This document shows, in pieces, positions 1 to 10,700 of a stretch of DNA of 64,000 nucleotides. Position numbers and translations under genes: made by a program. Source of the DNA: Vicugna pacos (lineage: Eukaryota; Chordata; Mammalia; Artiodactyla; Camelidae); contig NC_133009.1 of the NCBI RefSeq assembly GCF_048564905.1, positions 4,171,001 through 4,235,000 on the forward strand, written 5' to 3'. Every line of letters starts with the position of its first letter. The stretch's first letter is position 1. The notes beneath the pieces are model-generated. The model saw only the letters and a program-made list of their open reading frames with translations. It searched no databases and was not told the origin of the DNA.

Positions 1-126
1 GTTGATGAAGAATGGTTCTCAGAAGAAGGAGGAACTGTGCTCACGGAGTAGCACCCAGTATTTGGGCCATTTGGATTTTATCAAGAGGGCTGGTGTGGAA
101 TAGTTAGGGGCTAGTGATAGTCATCC

Positions 127-318
127 TTTTTTTTTTTAATTGAAGTATAGTTGGTTTACAATGTTTCAGGTATACAGCAAAGTGATTCAGTTATACATAT
201 ATATATATATATATTATTTTCCACATTCTTTTCCATTATAGGTTACTACAAGGTATTGAATATCGTTCCCTGTGCTATACAGTTAAGTCCTCGTGTGATA
301 CTGATTTATAATAAGAAA
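127..318 (-). mobile_element. L1 3' end fragment
   Basis: A T-run followed by the antisense of the artiodactyl L1 3' end: a phrase meaning 'AATTGAAGTATAGTTGG', a TA-rich stretch, then 'ATTGAATAT..GTTCCCTGTGCTATACAG'. The same block recurs at 9.0, 19.8, 30.1 and 35.2 kb. It abuts the SINE that follows, which probably inserted into it. Subfamily not determined. Confidence 0.85.
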
Positions 319-321
319 TAC

Positions 322-470
322 GGGGGGGGTGGGTATAGCTCAGTGGTAGAGCATGTGCCTTGCATGCATGATGTCCTGGGTTCAATCCCCAATACCTCCC
401 TTAAAAAGTATAAATAAATAAATAAACCTAACTACCTCCCCCCCCCAAAAAAAACCTTAAAAAAAAAAGA
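322..470 (+). mobile_element. Camelid tRNA-derived SINE (Vic-1 type)
   Basis: A tRNA-like head with Pol III A-box (TAGCTCAGTGG) and B-box (GGTTCAATCCC) is followed by a TAAA-rich region, a CCTAACTACCTCCCC block and an A-run. The structure is shared with five other copies in this window and matches the camelid tRNA-headed SINE family. It is a retroposon relic, not a tRNA gene: there is no tRNA-like 3' half. Confidence 0.9.
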
Positions 471-534
471 AATATATATTTGGTCTTTGACCCAGAGCTC
501 CTAAAACCCTTGGATTTCCAAGGTGAGGAGAACG

Positions 535-1260
535 TGGTAAATGTGTCTTTTGTTTTGCTAATGTGGGGACATTGGGAATGCCCTTAGGTCACCTAAAGTT
601 GCAGGCTGATTGTCAGGGGACCCAATCTTGTGATTAGAGGGTTGGAATTTTCAGCCCCAACCCCCCAGCCTCTGGGGAGGGGAAAGCGGCTGGAGGATGA
701 GTTTAAACATTAATGGCCAATGAATTAATCAATTGTGACTATGCAGTGAAGCCTCCATTTAAAAAAAAAAAAAAAGCATTGGGTTTGGAGAACTTCCGGG
801 TAGGTGAACACGTGGAAATTAGTGGAGAGTGGTGGCCTGGAGAGAGCACAGAAACTCTGCCATTTCCTCATAGCTTGCCTTGTGCCTCCCTTCCACCTGG
901 CTGTTCCTGAGCTGTATCCCCCACCCCCGTATTTTTTTTTTTTCAAATAAACCAGTAATCTAGTAAGTAAAATGTTTCTCTGGGCCCTGTGAGGTGCTCT
1001 GGTAAATTAATCAGAAACCAAGAAAGGGCTTGTCAGAATTTCAAGGAAGGGGTCATTGGAGCCTCCAATTTTATAGCTGGCAGGTCAGAAGGACCTGGGC
1101 TTGTGACTGGCATCTGAAGCGGCAGCTGGGGGACGAGGGCAGTCTGGTAGGACTGAGCCCTTAACCTGTGGGATCTGACTCTATTTCCAGGCAGATAGTG
1201 TCAGCACTGAGTTGAATTGTAGGAAACCCAGCTGGTGTCTGAGAACTGCTATGTGGAATG
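535..1260 (+). mobile_element. Solo LTR, ERVL-like (copy 1)
   Basis: Old LTR fossil. It shares a long colinear stretch with the sequence at about 9,965-10,640, including 'GTGAAGCCTCCAT', a 'GGTGAACACGTGG'-like phrase, a poly(A) signal region with AATAAAC, and an 'AACCCAGCTGGTGTC' end region. Class assignment to ERVL is tentative and rests mostly on the second copy, whose right edge leads into a tRNA-Leu-like primer-site sequence. No coding part is attached. The two copies are clearly diverged, so the insertion is old. Confidence 0.6.
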
Positions 1261-2548
1261 TGGACTCCCGCCCTCGCACCCACTAAACACGCTCATCGGA
1301 ATTGAGTGCAGAAAAACAGGGTTAAAATCCTGTGTGTTTGGACAAAGTAATGTTGCTTTACACTTCAGGAAACAAAGAACTTACCCACCATCAAGCCATC
1401 AACCACTGCAGCCGCTCCGAGCTGCGCCCAGAGGGGAATTCAGGATGGAGGGATAAAAACAATACTGGCCCCAGAGAGTTACGATGCACATCAAAGGAAT
1501 ACTTTCAATGAGCCCAGATTTTTGCATCTTCCCATACAGAGAAAAACACTAAAATCATTAACTTGAGATGTCTGCTTTTTTGTGTGATTAGCAGTAATCT
1601 TTTAATGTTCAACTACAATGTTTTTGCTTTCTTGCATTTTTTTCTTCCCCAGCAAAAACTCCCATATGGCCTGGCTCCTCCCTTACCTCTTTGGAACAGT
1701 TCCCCAGAGCTAAGAAGCTGATTCCCACACTATCATCCTCCGTAAGGTCCCCGAATAAAATATAACTCTCAACTTTTAGGTTGTGCATTTTTTCTCGGTC
1801 AACATGTGTGCTAGACGGGTTGGGAGGAATAGCTGCTGGGGACAAGGACACAAGACAGCCACTCTGGAAAATTCTCAGCCCACTAAAAGTGAAGAACAAA
1901 CACATGTGCCCCCCACTGACCGCCCCTTTAGTATAAGCAGCAGCCCCCTTCCTTTTGCTCCAGCCCTGCCGGTGCCCCACCTCCCTGGGAACAGAGGAAT
2001 CTGTGCTCAGCTGGGCTGGCACTTGGCGCTGGGTGTTGGGAGAGGGGCAGTGAGCCCTGGGCTCTGGGGAGAGCAGAAGTAGAAGAACCCGCCGAGCTAG
2101 GAGGAAGCATTCTTGGCATTTTCTTCCCAGACTGAGGAGGAGAGGGAGGGTGGAGGGGAGCAGGTGAGGAGAGCTGTGGAGGGGATAAGGAGGGGTCACA
2201 AAAGGTTGAGTGCTCTCTGTCCAGAGCCAAAAGTGGGTGATGCTGTGCCTCCTTGATTCCAGCAGGATCTAAAGAAGGCAGGCTGTTGACTGGCCCCACT
2301 TTGCAAGGCTGTGTGTGAGGAGGGGCCTGGTAAGTTGCCCAGAGGAAGATGGAGTTTGATGGGCAGTAGACAGGTGGAGCTGGGTGCTGCGCACAGCCAT
2401 GTCCATCCCTGGTACGAGATGGGAGAGCCTGGTGCTGCCTGGACTAATGCATTATCTGTGGAAAGTAAAGGCAGAGTGTCCGCCAGTGCCTAGGTTCCCT
2501 CGTCCGTACACATGAAATGCATCATGGTTCAAAGTTAACCAGCAGTGA
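1261..2548. other. Intergenic, nothing recognised
   Basis: About 1.3 kb without a recognisable gene or repeat. Open frames on the minus strand across 1,609-2,299 overlap each other, have biased Pro/Ser/Leu composition and no splice or promoter context, and look like chance frames in GC-rich DNA. Confidence 0.5.
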
Positions 2549-2915
2549 AAAATGCCATGATATCACTCAAATGTAGAAGCTTAAAAAAAAAAAAGAAAGA
2601 CACAAGTGAACTTACTTACCAAACAGAAACAGGCTCACAGACATAGAAAACAAACTTATGGTTACCAGTGGGGAAAGAGAAAGAGAGGGATAAATTGCAG
2701 ATACACACTACTGTATATAAAATAGATAAACAACCAGGTCCTACTGTATAGCACAGGGAGCTATATTCAATATCTTGTAATAACCTTTAATGAAAAAGAA
2801 TATGAAAATGAATATATGTATGGATATGCATGACTGAAACATTATGCTGTACCAGAAATTGACACATTGTAAACTGACTATACGTCAATAAAAATAAATA
2901 AATAATAAATAAATG
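2549..2915 (+). mobile_element. L1 3' end
   Basis: Sense-strand artiodactyl L1 3' end: 'CAGAAACAGGCTCACAGACA', 'TATGGTTACCAGTGGGG', 'TACTGTATAGCACAGGGAG', 'ATTCAATATCTTGTAATAA', and a terminal 'AATAAAAATAAATAAATA' tail. It is 5'-truncated, like most L1 copies. A paralogous sense copy lies at 20,633-20,995. Confidence 0.9.
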
Positions 2916-3439
2916 AAACTAACCAGCAATGAAAACTTTTTCCTTTCCTTTCTTTCTACAACTGAATCTGATAAGCTAAACCTTATCATTTATAACACAA
3001 ATGGTGAACTCATTGGAGAAGGGAGATGGACTGAGGAAAATGTGAACAGAGCCTCTTAATATGTCTCAAGATTTGGGTATGGGCAATTCACTATTTATTG
3101 ATTGATTTTTATTCACTATGGGCATCACAACGGATTTATCCAACTCCCCATTTTGACACACATCGAAGAAAAGGAGTAAAAGAAGGGTTGTGAGAGGACT
3201 GGAGCAAGACTTGCCCAGAACAGTGGTTTAAATAAAATGAGTGCTTAATAAGTGAGCAATGAATTGACTGGAAGTGATGGTCAGGGAGAAGTGGCTGATG
3301 ACAGACACCCAGTTCATGGCAACTGCTGGGCGAGAGCACCCACCAGGTCCTGGGGGAGGAAATGCTCTCCCTTCAGGCCCTGTGTGAGTCTGCGCATCAC
3401 CTCCTGATCTCTGATGACAACAAACACGTCTTCTGCCAG

Positions 3440-3640
3440 CCCAGCATTTCTCAGTAAACCTAACATACCCCCAGTTACAATCTCATTTGGATCTCAAAAC
3501 AAGGAAGATGAGGAAGTTGAGGTTTTTCATTTTATTTTACAGATGAGGGTGCTAAGGCTCAAAGAGATTAAGTGACTGACTCGAAGTCCCGAAGTGATGC
3601 TTCCAGGACTGGAAGTCAGTTATCCCGACTCCCGTGCATG
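3440..3640 (-). mobile_element. MIR SINE relic
   Basis: The antisense MIR core is readable: 'TTTTACAGATGAGGGTGCTAAGG', then 'AGAGATTAAGTGACTGACTC'. Ancient tRNA-headed SINE; edges approximate. Confidence 0.7.
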
Positions 3641-3655
3641 GTACTGAGTAGAACA

Positions 3656-4080
3656 GACAGGTTCCCTGTCCTCACGGAGCATTCAGTCCAGCAAAGGATG
3701 AGGTAGACATTAAATAGATAATGACAATTGTCAGATGGAGTATTATGAAAGCATATAAGGGGACCTTGGGATAGATTTCTCTGAAGAAGATACTGAGCTC
3801 ACATCTAAAGAATCTGAACAAGATAAGTGGGAAAAGAGAGGGGAAAGGAGTTAGAGGCGGGGACAATGGACATTCCAGGCAGCAGCAACAGCAAGTGCAA
3901 AGGTCCTGAGGAAGGAAAGCAGAGCCCTTCCAGGAACTTGAGCCTAGTTTGGTGAGGACAGTGGGACAAGGTAAGGCTGCAGGTGGGCTGTTGTCAGCAA
4001 GCAGAGCCTGGTTGGCCATGGTAAGGAATTTGGATGTGATGCACAATGGGGACCACTGGGAGTCCCAGACCGGGGGAGTT
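3656..4080 (+). repeat. Old mammalian interspersed repeat, left part
   Basis: Phrases such as 'GACATTCCAGGCAGCAGCAAC', 'GTGCAAAGGTCCTGAGG' and 'GGCCATGGTAAGGAATTTGG' belong to a common old mammalian repeat whose family I cannot name with confidence. Its continuation seems to resume at about 4,805, so the bases between look like a later insertion of other old elements. Confidence 0.5.
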
Positions 4081-4129
4081 CATTTATGTTCAATTCATTG
4101 AGGAACTAGCACTCAAGTTCAGCAAAGAC

Positions 4130-4300
4130 ATACCAAGTGTCTACTACTTGTCAGACATGAGGCAACTTCAGCAACCTTGAGCAAGCTATTTCACATCTGT
4201 AAACTCCAGCTTCTTTATCTGTAAAACATGGATGCTAATGCATCCCATTCAGGGTTGTCGACAGGATTAAATGAGATACCTCTGTGAGGGGCCCACTAGG
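4130..4300 (+). mobile_element. MIR SINE relic
   Basis: Sense MIR core: 'CCTTGAGCAAGCTATTTCA', 'CTTTATCTGTAAAACATGG', 'AGGGTTGTCGACAGGATTAA'. Edges approximate. Confidence 0.65.
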
Positions 4301-4379
4301 TGCTCAGCAAGGGCTACCTCTCCCTCCTCCCTCCGTCTGTCTATCCTTCCTCCATCTCCCTCCTTTCCTATTTGCTACA

Positions 4380-4690
4380 GTTCATCTTGCACATCACTCC
4401 CAGACTGATCTTCTATTCGCATGGGGCTGCTCCCTGGGTCACAAATCTCAGTTCCCATCACCAAGCCCAGTGGCCTCTTGTCTGCCGTGCAGGACCCTCG
4501 GCTGCTGGCCCCGCCTCTCCTCTGCTCTCCATGCTTCAGCCCCCACTGCTCGGGAACAAGCACAGGCTGGTCGCACGGTTCCCATTCATGCCGATTGGCT
4601 CCTCTTGGCCTTTGCTTCCGCTGGCGCACCCTCGCGGAACGCCCTTCCTGCCTCTCCAGCCCCGGAGGCATCCCTCACGACTGTCCTGAT
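4380..4690 (+). mobile_element. Probable L2 LINE 3' fragment
   Basis: A C-rich region with the order of phrases of an L2 3' end ('CTCCATGCTTCAGCC', 'TGGCCTTTGCTTCCGCTGG', 'GGAACGCCCTTCCTGCC'). Strongly diverged, so the call is tentative. It lies inside the gap between the two halves of the older repeat at 3,656-4,080 and 4,805-4,935. Open frames here on both strands are by-products of its composition. Confidence 0.4.
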
Positions 4691-4804
4691 CCCCTCCTTC
4701 TCTGATTTCCAACCTCACTTGCTGCCTGTATCCATTTCTTTGGCATCAAATCACAGAGGCACCGACGCCTTCAGGTGGATTCCTGCGTCTGTATCTTTCT
4801 CCTG

Positions 4805-4935
4805 TCAAGATAGGGACAGACCCAGGGGAGTGAGATGATCAGGTCTGTATTTTTGAAAGATCCCTCTGGCTATTGGAAGAACAGATGAAAAGGCGAGGGT
4901 GCATTCAGGAGAGTTGGAATGGGGTTAAAGCAGCA
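4805..4935 (+). repeat. Old interspersed repeat, right part
   Basis: Resumes the element that stops at about 4,080: 'GAGATGATCAGGTCTGTATTT' and 'AGATCCCTCTGGCTATTGG'. Same orientation as the left part. Confidence 0.45.
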
Positions 4936-5619
4936 CTGATGGCTGGAACACTCCCAGTGAAGTCCCCAAAGTGTCTGTGGGCCTGGAAGCAGACTGGAGG
5001 GGTCAGTGCTCAGAAGAGCAGCAGCAGCCTCAGGCCTGAGAGCCCTCTCCTTCCCAAAGCACATTTGTCCCAACTTACTGCCTCTCATCCTCTCCACGCC
5101 CTTCCTTCTTGATGAGACAGCCCGGTTTAGGGTGGGGATGGAAAAAAAGAACAGCCACCACCACCCTCTTCTGAAGTGTGGGCTAAGCCACAAACTGGTT
5201 CAAACCTGCCAGTTCAGAGATGCCTGCAAGGCCAAGACCCAGCCGGCCGGGTTCAAAGTGGCTTCACCGCATTCTTGTGCCCAGACTCACCCACAGGAGG
5301 CCGGGGACCGCCTCTTCCTACCCAGACAGCGGGCAGCTGTCCAGCCTCCACTTATATCACCTGAGCCCGGGGCGTTGCTCCATTCTCCTGTGTGGAGCTG
5401 GGTGGCTTCTGGAGGTGGGATTAACAGATAGGTTCTGGGTGGGAGATGTAGACATAAGAACGAGTTTCTAGTCCTGGAAACTCTGCCCACTGAGATCCAA
5501 TGGTCTAAACTTTGGGCGTATCCACAGCTATCAGCCCAGGCTCTGGTGGGTCCCCTGACACCCGCTGTTCAGTGCTCTTCTTTTCCATTGTGAGAAATGG
5601 GAGTGACCACTGCCTGGGG

Positions 5620-5750
5620 CGGGGGGACTTCTGTTTTAGGCCTCTGCTCTGTCAACAACGTAGGCAGGTAGTCTGACTTCTCTAGCCTTCAGTTTCTTTA
5701 ACTTCAAAATGGGGAAATGATCGCTCATGTTGTTTATACTTCACAGGGGA
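5620..5750 (+). mobile_element. MIR SINE relic
   Basis: 'GACTTCTCTAGCCTTCAGTT', then 'TTTAACTTCAAAATGGGG' and a diverged 3' core. The stretch before it (4,936-5,619) and after it (5,751-6,370) shows nothing I recognise. Confidence 0.55.
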
Positions 5751-6370
5751 GAAAAAAGATCGATGTGAAGGTACTTAGAAAAGCAAAAAATATAATACTA
5801 AGATAAAAAGTGTTAATAACAATATCAATGTTAGCAACAAAGTCGGTGATAGCAACCTTATGTCCATGGAGACCCGCGTGGCTGTGCAAGCACTGGGCAC
5901 CCTTGATCTTGAGCCCCAGAAGTAGTGCTCCGGCCACTGGGCAGAGTTTCTGCAGCCCTGCTTTGCTGCACTAGGTTAGGGAAGCTCCCACACGGCCCTG
6001 GGTACCTTGTCTAGACCACCCTCCCTCTCGGCTGGTTCACTTATCCTGAAACTCCATCACTTCCCGGGGAAGTGGGTGGAGATCATTATCAGTACAGAAA
6101 TGGCAGTTGCAACTGCCCAGGGCAAGATTGAAGCTGATGCCTACAATTGAGATAATTCCTGGGAGGATTCAGTGCCCAGTGACTAGAGAGGAGAGTACTG
6201 AGGCCAAGCAGAGGATGAAACATGAAGTAGCTATGTATGCCTTCTACGTCTCAACCTCGCTTTCCCTCAAGAGTGCCATTCTCTCCCAAGGCTTTCATGA
6301 GGTTTCCATTATCTGACCCCTCCCAGGGCTCGGTAGTGTGGGTAAGCTCCTAAGTTTATGCCAAAGGAAT

Positions 6371-6984
6371 GAATCTCTAAGAATAAACGTACGTACAGAA
6401 AAGCCTAACCAACCAAGACCACCAGGCACAAATCTGACAAAATCACATTTATTGACTCAATGCAGTGAGAGAGAGTGTTCCAGAAATGTAGAATGAGCCT
6501 TGACAATAGGGAAGACAGGAAGCATCTTTTATAAGGATTGGGTTCCCGCTACAGAATTTTGAGGACAGTCTTGGGGAATGGGGCTCAGTTCTGACTTGAT
6601 TGTTGTTTCTGATTCAGGATTCAGATACGTGGACGTTAACTAGGGACTGGGTGTTGTTATGAGTTGAGGGCCGTTTAGCAATAGGGTATCCCCAATACTA
6701 AACAGAGCAAAGTGAGTCGGGGAACATCACTGGTTAAGAAAGAGGTGGTCACTCAAAGAGGAAGATTTTCACTCTTTACAACATTTTACATCTGCTGCGT
6801 GACTTTGGGAGAGACAATGTTTTCTTTCAGTTTTGCCACTGGTTTTATCTGGGTCTGTCCTCACCACCCGATGAAGGGCAGGGCTGCTTTTTAATTTTTC
6901 TTTCTGAGATGATTTTGATTATAGAGGCTTCGGGTTGGGTAGCTACCTATCATGTATGTATCATGTCTGTACATATATGTCACA
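6371..6984. other. Unclassified region, possibly an old LTR
   Basis: The left half contains 'AAATCACATTTATTGACTCA', which could be the reverse complement of an AATAAA-bearing LTR or transcript end, but I cannot tie it to a family. No gene is visible. Confidence 0.25.
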
Positions 6985-7245
6985 TGATGGTTAGGGATAC
7001 AGCTCCTTGAGTCAGACTGCCTGTATCCACAACCCTGTTCTACGATGTGCTTATCCCTGGGAACCTTAGCGAGTTATTTACCATCTCTGTCTCTCAGTGT
7101 CCTCATCTGTAAAGCAGGGAAGAAAATCAGAGCTCTTACCTCATAGGGTTATTGTGAAGATTAAGAAAATAATACACGTGGAGTTCTTAGACCAGTGTCT
7201 GGCCCTCAGCTAGTGTTCAATAAATATTAGTTCTTTTTCTTCTTT
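6985..7245 (+). mobile_element. MIR SINE relic
   Basis: Nearly full-length MIR core: 'GAACCTTAGCGAGTTATTT', 'GTCCTCATCTGTAAAGCAGG', 'CATAGGGTTATTGTGAAGAT', ending in 'TCAATAAATATTAGTT'. Confidence 0.8.
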
Positions 7246-8099
7246 TTTTTTTATTTTAAAAGTAACCTAACTTCTGATTAAAGGTGCCAGATCTACCACA
7301 CATGTTTTCTTCTCTCTCATCAAAGACTCCTCTAAGTAATAATTAAATTGCAAGACAAACAAACAAACAAAGAAAAAAACCTCTGAGCAATGAAGAGACT
7401 CAGGAGAGCAGTGACACCCCAGGACAGCTGGGCGGCAGGTCTTGTGGGCGAACGATACCCACCATGGAGCAGGACGCCCGAGGGCTGCAGGAGGCAGGTG
7501 TTGAGCGAAAAGCACGATTCAAGAGGCGTAATACCATACTCGAGACTGGGAAACTTTGACTCAGGACAAGTGTCTCTCTACTGATATCCCGAAGCCAGAG
7601 TTCATTAGAGCTGGGGACTGGGAGTTGATCAGGGTTTCGAGAGCGCAAGGTCAAGGCTGCCTGGGTTTGCCCCGGAGGGGCTGGAGCAGGCGGAGAATGT
7701 GTGGGCTGTGGGGGAGCTAACAGTCATCACTCTGTAACCAGAGCAGAAGTCACACTGATAAATGCTGGCCTCTCTAACCTCATCAAGGGCACTTTTCAAT
7801 CTCTAAAGTGAACATAGAAAGCACAGGAAGTACCATCGGGGTGTAGGAGAAACTATCCAAACTTCCACTCATTTCTTTTTATTTCTTTGGTGTGTGTATC
7901 CATTCTGATGTACGTAATAAATTATCAAAGGAGGAAATGTACATGTATGTGTGTATATATGGATGCACATACACACACAGAGCACATGCATATGCAGACA
8001 TTTTACCTGATGGGGTGGATAGTTATTATTACTTGGAGACCCCTGATAAACAACAGCCGTGTAGGGGAGAGGCACTTAGATCCTCGAAGTCAGACAGAG
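7246..8099. other. Intergenic with short TG/TA-rich tract
   Basis: No gene recognised. About 7,935-7,990 is a short imperfect alternating purine-pyrimidine tract (TGTATGTGTGTATATATGGA type). Confidence 0.5.
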
Positions 8100-8330
8100 T
8101 AACAATGATCGCAAATATTGCTGCACAGAATTGCAACTATTGTATGTCAGGTGCTTTGCAGGATGCTTTTCATTTGATTCTTTCAGTTAATCCTCAAGGT
8201 AAAACTTTCAAAATGAATCCAAGTTTTCTTATTGTACATGTGAGAAAACTGAGGCTCAGAGAAGTTAAGCAACTTGCTTCAAGTCACATAACAAATCCAG
8301 AATTCCAACCCCAAGTGTAAATCTCCAGAG
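8100..8330 (-). mobile_element. MIR SINE relic
   Basis: Antisense MIR: 'ATGTGAGAAAACTGAGGCTC', 'AGAAGTTAAGCAACTTGCTT', 'CAAGTCACATAACAAATCCAG'-type ending. Confidence 0.8.
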
Positions 8331-8407
8331 CACATGCCATTTGCCACTGGCCTCAGCAGCCTCCCTTACCTGAATGGTCCCTTTACAAATTTCATTGTGG
8401 CTACTTG

Positions 8408-8533
8408 TTATGAGTTGAATTGTGAGCCCACCCCCTACCACTCCAGAATTCCTATGTTTGAGTCCTAGTCTCCAATATCTCAGAATGTGACCTTGACTTG
8501 GAAATAGGGTCATTGCAGGTGAGGTTGGAACCG
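8408..8533 (+). mobile_element. MaLR (MLT1-like) LTR, left part
   Basis: 'TTATGAGTTGAATTGTGAG', 'CTCAGAATGTGACCTTGACT' and 'GGAAATAGGGTCATTGCAG' follow the MLT1 LTR consensus as I remember it. The element stops abruptly and resumes at about 9,790, so what lies between was inserted into it. Old fossil, LTR only. Confidence 0.65.
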
Positions 8534-9789
8534 TGCCCCACAGGGTTTACAGAAACTGGTGACTAGGAGAAATTCCTGAGCATGTCTGACAGCTTACTAA
8601 AAACCCCTCTGCCCTCACTCTGCCTTCACTACGCAAGCTCGCCTTTACTATTATTTTTTTGCAAATTGCATATCCTCCATGCTTCAAGTAGCCTGAACAA
8701 TAAGACGTTTCCCCCAGTTGCTTTCCAGGAACTTGAAGCCAGCTGTGTCTAGTTCAAGCTTGAGCCAGCTAAGACTGTTTGGGACCCACCAACCCTAAAA
8801 CTGGGCCTGGGCAGGTATCTGATGAATAACTTTTTGACGTCAGAAGGCCAAAAATTCCTCCCTCAGATCATGCTAAGTGCCTCTATTTTTGAACATACAT
8901 CCCATTGAAAAAGCGTGTAACTCAGATGCACCCGAGCAGAATACCGACTACCTCACCTTTTCCCCACGTCCAATCACCTTTCCCCACGCCTCAGACCACC
9001 CTGCTGCTGCTGCTTTTTTTTTTTTAAACTGGAGTATAGTCAGTTACAATGTGTCAGTTTCTGGTGTACAGCGCAGTGTCCCAGTCATGCATATATACAT
9101 ATATATATGAATATATATATGAACATATATATTCATTTTCATATTCTTTTTCATTAAAGGTTATTACAACATATTGAATATAGTTCCCTGTACTATACAG
9201 AAGAAATTTGTTTTTTATCTATTTTTATATGTAGTGGTTAACATTTGCAAATCTCAAAACTCCCAAATTTATCCCTTCCCACCCCCTTTCCCCGGTAACC
9301 ATAAGATTGTTTACTATGTCTGTGAGTCTATTTCTGTTTTGTAGATGAGTTCATTAGTGTCCGTTTTTTTTTCTTCTTCTTTTTTCTTTTTCTTTTTTTT
9401 AGATTCCACATATAAGTGATATCATATGATATTTGTATTTCTCTTTCTGGCAACCTAAATGTCCAACAACAGATGACTGGATAAAGAAGCTGTGGTATAT
9501 TTATACAATTGAATACTACTCAGTGATTAAAAAAAAAGAATAAAATAATGCCATTTGCAGCAACATGTATGGACCTGGAGATCGTCATTCTAAGTGAAAT
9601 AAGCCACCCTGCTTCTTTATCCCATAAATATCTCAAGCTCCTTGCCTTTGGGGAGACAGATTTGAGATTTGTTCTCCCACCTCTTTGATTGGCTGCCTTG
9701 GAGATAGAGGCTCTCTTTGCTGCAAACCTGCACGTCTCAGCATTTTGGCTTGCTGTGTGTCAGGCAAGATGAACCTGGTTCAGTTGCAA
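8534..9789 (+). mobile_element. ERV1-like LTR inserted in MaLR LTR, itself split by L1
   Basis: The left part (to about 9,010) and right part (about 9,604-9,789) read as one LTR: the right part has 'CCCATAAATATCTCAAGCTC', 'GAGATTTGTTCTCCCACCTC', 'CTCTTTGCTGCAAACCTG' and 'GGCAAGATGAACCTGG', typical of the 3' portion of gammaretrovirus-like LTRs. It is flanked by the two halves of the MLT1-like LTR and holds an L1 copy. Fossil, LTR only; limits approximate. Confidence 0.5.
9006..9603 (-). mobile_element. L1 3' end with 5' inversion (twin priming)
   Basis: From 9,011 to about 9,450 is an antisense L1 3' end starting with a T-run. From about 9,451 to 9,603 is the adjoining upstream L1 segment in the opposite orientation ('CCTAAATGTCCAACAACAGA', 'GGAATACTACTCAG'-like, 'GCAGCAACATGTATGGACCT'). 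The two pieces are contiguous in the parent element. The copy is flanked by a 10-base direct repeat, CCACCCTGCT, at 8,996-9,005 and 9,604-9,613. This is the usual mark of twin-primed L1 insertion. Confidence 0.9.
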
Positions 9790-9880
9790 GGTCATTAGTT
9801 AAGAGGAGGTCATACTGGAATAGTGTGGATTCCTAATTTAATATGACTGGTGTCCTATGAAAAAACAAAACAAAATAAAA
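9790..9880 (+). mobile_element. MaLR (MLT1-like) LTR, right part
   Basis: 'GGTCATTAGTTAAGAGGAGG', 'CATACTGGAATAGTGTGG' and 'ATATGACTGGTGTCCTATGA' continue the LTR that breaks off at about 8,533. Same strand. Confidence 0.6.
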
Positions 9881-9964
9881 TAAAACACTTATCTCCATTC
9901 CAGGCACAGAGTTCTTAATCCTTATACAGCCCTAAGTCATAAGAAAACTTAGGATCATCTTTTA

Positions 9965-10700
9965 TTCTAACAAGGGGACTCTGGGTGGGCTCCTAGATGG
10001 ATCCTGGATGGGGGCTGGTCACCAGAAAGATCAAGCCATGATTAGAAGCTTGGAATTTTCAGCCCCACTCTTCAATCTCCAGAGAGGAGATTGAATCTCC
10101 ACTAGAAATGGAGTTAATAAGTGATCGTGCTTCTGTGATGAAGCCTCCATAGAAATCCCCAAAGCACAGGATTTCAGAGAGTTTCTAGGTTGGTGAACAC
10201 GTAGGGGTGCTGGGAGAGTGGAGTACCCCGAGAGGACATGGAAGCTTCATGCCCCTTCCCACAAACCTTGCCCTGGGCGTCTCTTCCATCTGGATATTCA
10301 TCTGCACTCTTTATCATATTTTATAATTAACTGATAAACAGTAAGTAAACTTTTTTCTTGAGTCCTGTGAGCCACTCTAGCAAATTAATCCAACGCAAGG
10401 AAAGTGTTGTGGGAACCTCCAATTTATAGCCAACTGGACAGAAGCACAAGTAACAAACTGGGCTTGTGATTGGCATGGGTGGTGGCGGGGCGGCATGGGC
10501 ATTCTTGTGGGATGGAGCCCTTACTTGTGGGAGCTGATGCCATCTGCCCGCAAACAGTATCAGAACTGAGTTAAAGTGTAGGACACTCAGCTGGTGCCGC
10601 AGAACTGCTCACTGTGTGAACATCCCACATGCATTTGGTGACCAGAAGTGTCCGAAGTGAAGTGTTCTGTGTAGAAGTAAAGGAGACACAGAGGAGGACT
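9965..10700 (+). mobile_element. LTR, ERVL-like (copy 2)
   Basis: Second copy of the LTR at 535-1,260, in the same orientation: 'GATGAAGCCTCCATAGAAAT', 'TTGGTGAACACGTAGGGG', 'AACTGATAAACAGTAAGTAA', 'AATTTATAGCCAACTGGACA', 'CACTCAGCTGGTGCC'. Its right edge runs into 'CATTTGGTGACCAGAAGTG', which resembles the tRNA-Leu primer-site context of ERVL elements. No recognisable coding part follows directly. Old fossil. Confidence 0.6.

Noticed and set aside
340-400. Possible tRNA genes at the six A-box/B-box sites
   Set aside because: All are heads of tRNA-derived SINEs with the same tail. No tRNA-like acceptor stem or 3' half can be formed.
1609-2299. Overlapping 196- and 123-codon minus-strand frames
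   Set aside because: No recognisable domain, no splice context, biased composition; treated as chance.
4284-4838. A 184-codon + frame in the C-rich region
   Set aside because: Falls in old repeat sequence (probable L2) and overlaps frames in all directions; no gene family recognised.
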